A DNA stretch of 64,000 nt from the NCBI RefSeq assembly GCF_014836635.1, contig NZ_JACSQL010000001.1:744001-808000 (forward strand), in the 5' to 3' direction. The notes beneath the pieces were generated by a model. That model had not been told where the DNA came from and ran no database searches. It worked only from the letters and a program-made list of their open reading frames with translations. The translations under genes and the position numbers were made by a program. Position 1 is the stretch's first letter. Every line of letters begins with the position of its first letter. Of this stretch, positions 62,713 through 64,000 are shown one piece after another. Origin of the DNA: Paenibacillus gallinarum (GTDB taxonomy: Bacteria; Bacillota; Bacilli; Paenibacillales; Paenibacillaceae).

Positions 62713-64000
62713 GTGAAATTAAAGTCTATAGTAAGTTTTATAGTAATTATTTTAGCATTATCTTGTATGCATCAAATTACATATGCTAGTAATGATGAGC
62801 AAGAAGTCTTATCAACTTTAACAAATAACGTCTCAGTAAAAACATACGATGGGTTGTTTGATAAAAATATCGGGCTTGGGACAAATGAAGGAGCAATAAA
62901 TATTGTTATACGTAGTCAAGCCGATCTTGAGTTATTCAAGTCTTTATCCGCAAGCGGGAAAAAGAAACTATTAAATAATTTGACTCAATCCAACTGGGGG
63001 GATTATTTAGGAGTCAAATATTGTTTTGCATCAATCATCTATAATAACAAGCTATATGCCACTTCGAAAATTACATACGACGTAAGTGTTTCAAATATCT
63101 TATTACAATATTTTGAACAAGGCACAGATAATATATATCCTTGGAAGATGAATTCATCAAAAGAAGGATCGGTAAACCAGGAAAGTAAAGACTCAGTTAA
63201 AAAAAATGAACCTGTTAAAATCGTAACGTTAAAAGATACAGGCGTAATAATAAAAAATAACTCGATGGTACCAGCAGCAGCTGTATTCAAAAGCCTAAAT
63301 GGCTCAATCCAGATAGATAACAAATCAAAAAATATAACATTAAAGTTTAACAACACTAAGATATCAGGAAAACTAAATTCTAAATACGTTAAAATTAATG
63401 GGGTTGGAAGCTCTTACACAGTAGCTCCTCAAATTATCGAAGGGAAATTAATGGTTCCTGTTCAACTTATCAAAGATTTGTTTAAGGCAAAAGTATCAGT
63501 TAACAAAGGCTCTAATAATTTTGAAGATTATATTGAATCAGTTACTGTAACTACTTTAACAGCTAAGGTAACAGTGCCTATAAATGATATATACGAGAAA
63601 TATCAAATGTATATCGGTAAAACAGTTTGGGTTCATACTCCTCAGTTAATAATAGAGGATCAGAACGGCAACTATGTATCAAAAATCAAAAACCTCTCAT
63701 CAGTGAAAATAACTAGTATTAAAAGGGAACCAGATATTGGATATTGGTTAAACGTTAATTTTATATATAAAGGGAGGACTTACATTGCCTCTTTGAAAGA
63801 ATATAACTTCCCATTCAGTTTTTATACTGTGAGCCCTTACAAGAAATATAATTTCTCGCAAAACAACTGGAGAAAAATTGAGAATTCTCAAATAAGTATT
63901 GGTATGAATTCAGATATGGTTTATTTGTCTTGGGGCATATATGATCGCCATTCAGAAGACTATTACTCATGGGGCTCGACTGACATGTGGGTATACGAAA
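62713..64000 (+). CDS. Secreted copper-amine-oxidase-type stalk-domain protein, 3'-truncated
   Basis: 429 codons to the window edge from GTG 62713, with GGAGGGGAAATA upstream. Signal peptide about residues 1-26 (ISFIVIILALS... TYASN). A copper-amine-oxidase-N-like stalk domain spans about 170-270: VPAAAVFKSLNGSIQIDNKSKNITLKFN and GKLMVPVQLIKDLF. A further C-terminal segment (IGMNSDMVYLSWGIYD) resembles the small lipoprotein/SH3-like Paenibacillus surface modules. Likely an extracellular or wall-anchored protein. The gene continues beyond the window. AT-rich relative to neighbours. Confidence 0.75.
   Translation, partial: MKLKSIVSFIVIILALSCMHQITYASNDEQEVLSTLTNNVSVKTYDGLFDKNIGLGTNEGAINIVIRSQADLELFKSLSASGKKKLLNNLTQSNWGDYLGVKYCFASIIYNNKLYATSKITYDVSVSNILLQYFEQGTDNIYPWKMNSSKEGSVNQESKDSVKKNEPVKIVTLKDTGVIIKNNSMVPAAAVFKSLNGSIQIDNKSKNITLKFNNTKISGKLNSKYVKINGVGSSYTVAPQIIEGKLMVPVQLIKDLFKAKVSVNKGSNNFEDYIESVTVTTLTAKVTVPINDIYEKYQMYIGKTVWVHTPQLIIEDQNGNYVSKIKNLSSVKITSIKREPDIGYWLNVNFIYKGRTYIASLKEYNFPFSFYTVSPYKKYNFSQNNWRKIENSQISIGMNSDMVYLSWGIYDRHSEDYYSWGSTDMWVYE

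Overview
The window is a low-to-moderate GC Firmicute chromosome segment. It most resembles Paenibacillus: it combines the Bacillus-type ylbH-ylbN/rpmF, fapR-plsX-fab-rnc-smc-ftsY and ylxM-ffh-rpsP-rimM-trmD-rplS-rbgA-rnhB gene orders with a Paenibacillus-style load of carbohydrate genes, AraC regulators and a copper-amine-oxidase stalk protein. TTG and GTG starts preceded by strong AGGAGG-type ribosome binding sites are frequent. The assignment rests on recognised protein families and gene order only; no database search was made.

Region 1 (1-7.4 kb) holds small housekeeping and accessory genes: a truncated alpha/beta hydrolase, a methyltransferase, a nucleotidyltransferase-like protein, a GNAT, an SGNH hydrolase, an APH-fold kinase, a TPR protein and an HD phosphohydrolase. 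Region 2 (7.4-17.7 kb) is carbohydrate catabolism: an AraC regulator divergent from uxaB-uxaA (hexuronate branch), a terpene-cyclase-like toroid protein, a GH42 beta-galactosidase divergent from a second AraC regulator, a carbohydrate-esterase-like hydrolase and an SMP-30 lactonase. Region 3 (17.7-22.2 kb) has ahpC-ahpF behind a clear sigma-A promoter with a Fur/PerR-type operator, a secreted AT-rich orphan and gene remnants.

Region 4 (22.2-28.6 kb) is the conserved rsmD-coaD-ylbJ-ylbL-tmcAL-yceD-rpmF block. Between yceD and rpmF lies a striking array of six ~50-nt tandem units, each an inverted repeat. The arms show compensatory changes between units. Region 5 (28.7-40.8 kb) is the fatty-acid/phospholipid operon (fapR-plsX-fabH-fabD-fabG-acpP-fabF) with a FapR operator, followed by rnc, smc and ftsY. 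Region 6 (41-47 kb) is a cell- or spore-surface glycan cluster (two small beta-barrel-like proteins, a pyruvyl transferase, two glycosyltransferases, a UDP-GlcNAc 2-epimerase) plus a PAQR membrane protein. It separates ftsY from ylxM-ffh. Region 7 (47.1-58.3 kb) is SRP/ribosome maturation: ylxM, ffh, rpsP, khpA, rimM, trmD, rplS, sipase, rbgA, rnhB, ylqG, ylqH, yraN. Region 8 (58.5-64 kb) is accessory: a nitroreductase, a protein with a PD-(D/E)XK-like nuclease motif, a YolD-like orphan, a broken comM fragment and a truncated stalk-domain protein.

A MITE-like repeat (about 118 bp, terminal inverted repeat GAATCAATTTCATAA) occurs twice in full and twice as partial or deleted derivatives. Best candidates for something undescribed are the tandem hairpin array (28091-28389), the MITE-like family, the 18-codon ORF with leader hairpin upstream of rsmD, the 20-bp perfect palindrome between ylbJ and ylbL, and the orphan nuclease-like gene at 59.3 kb.
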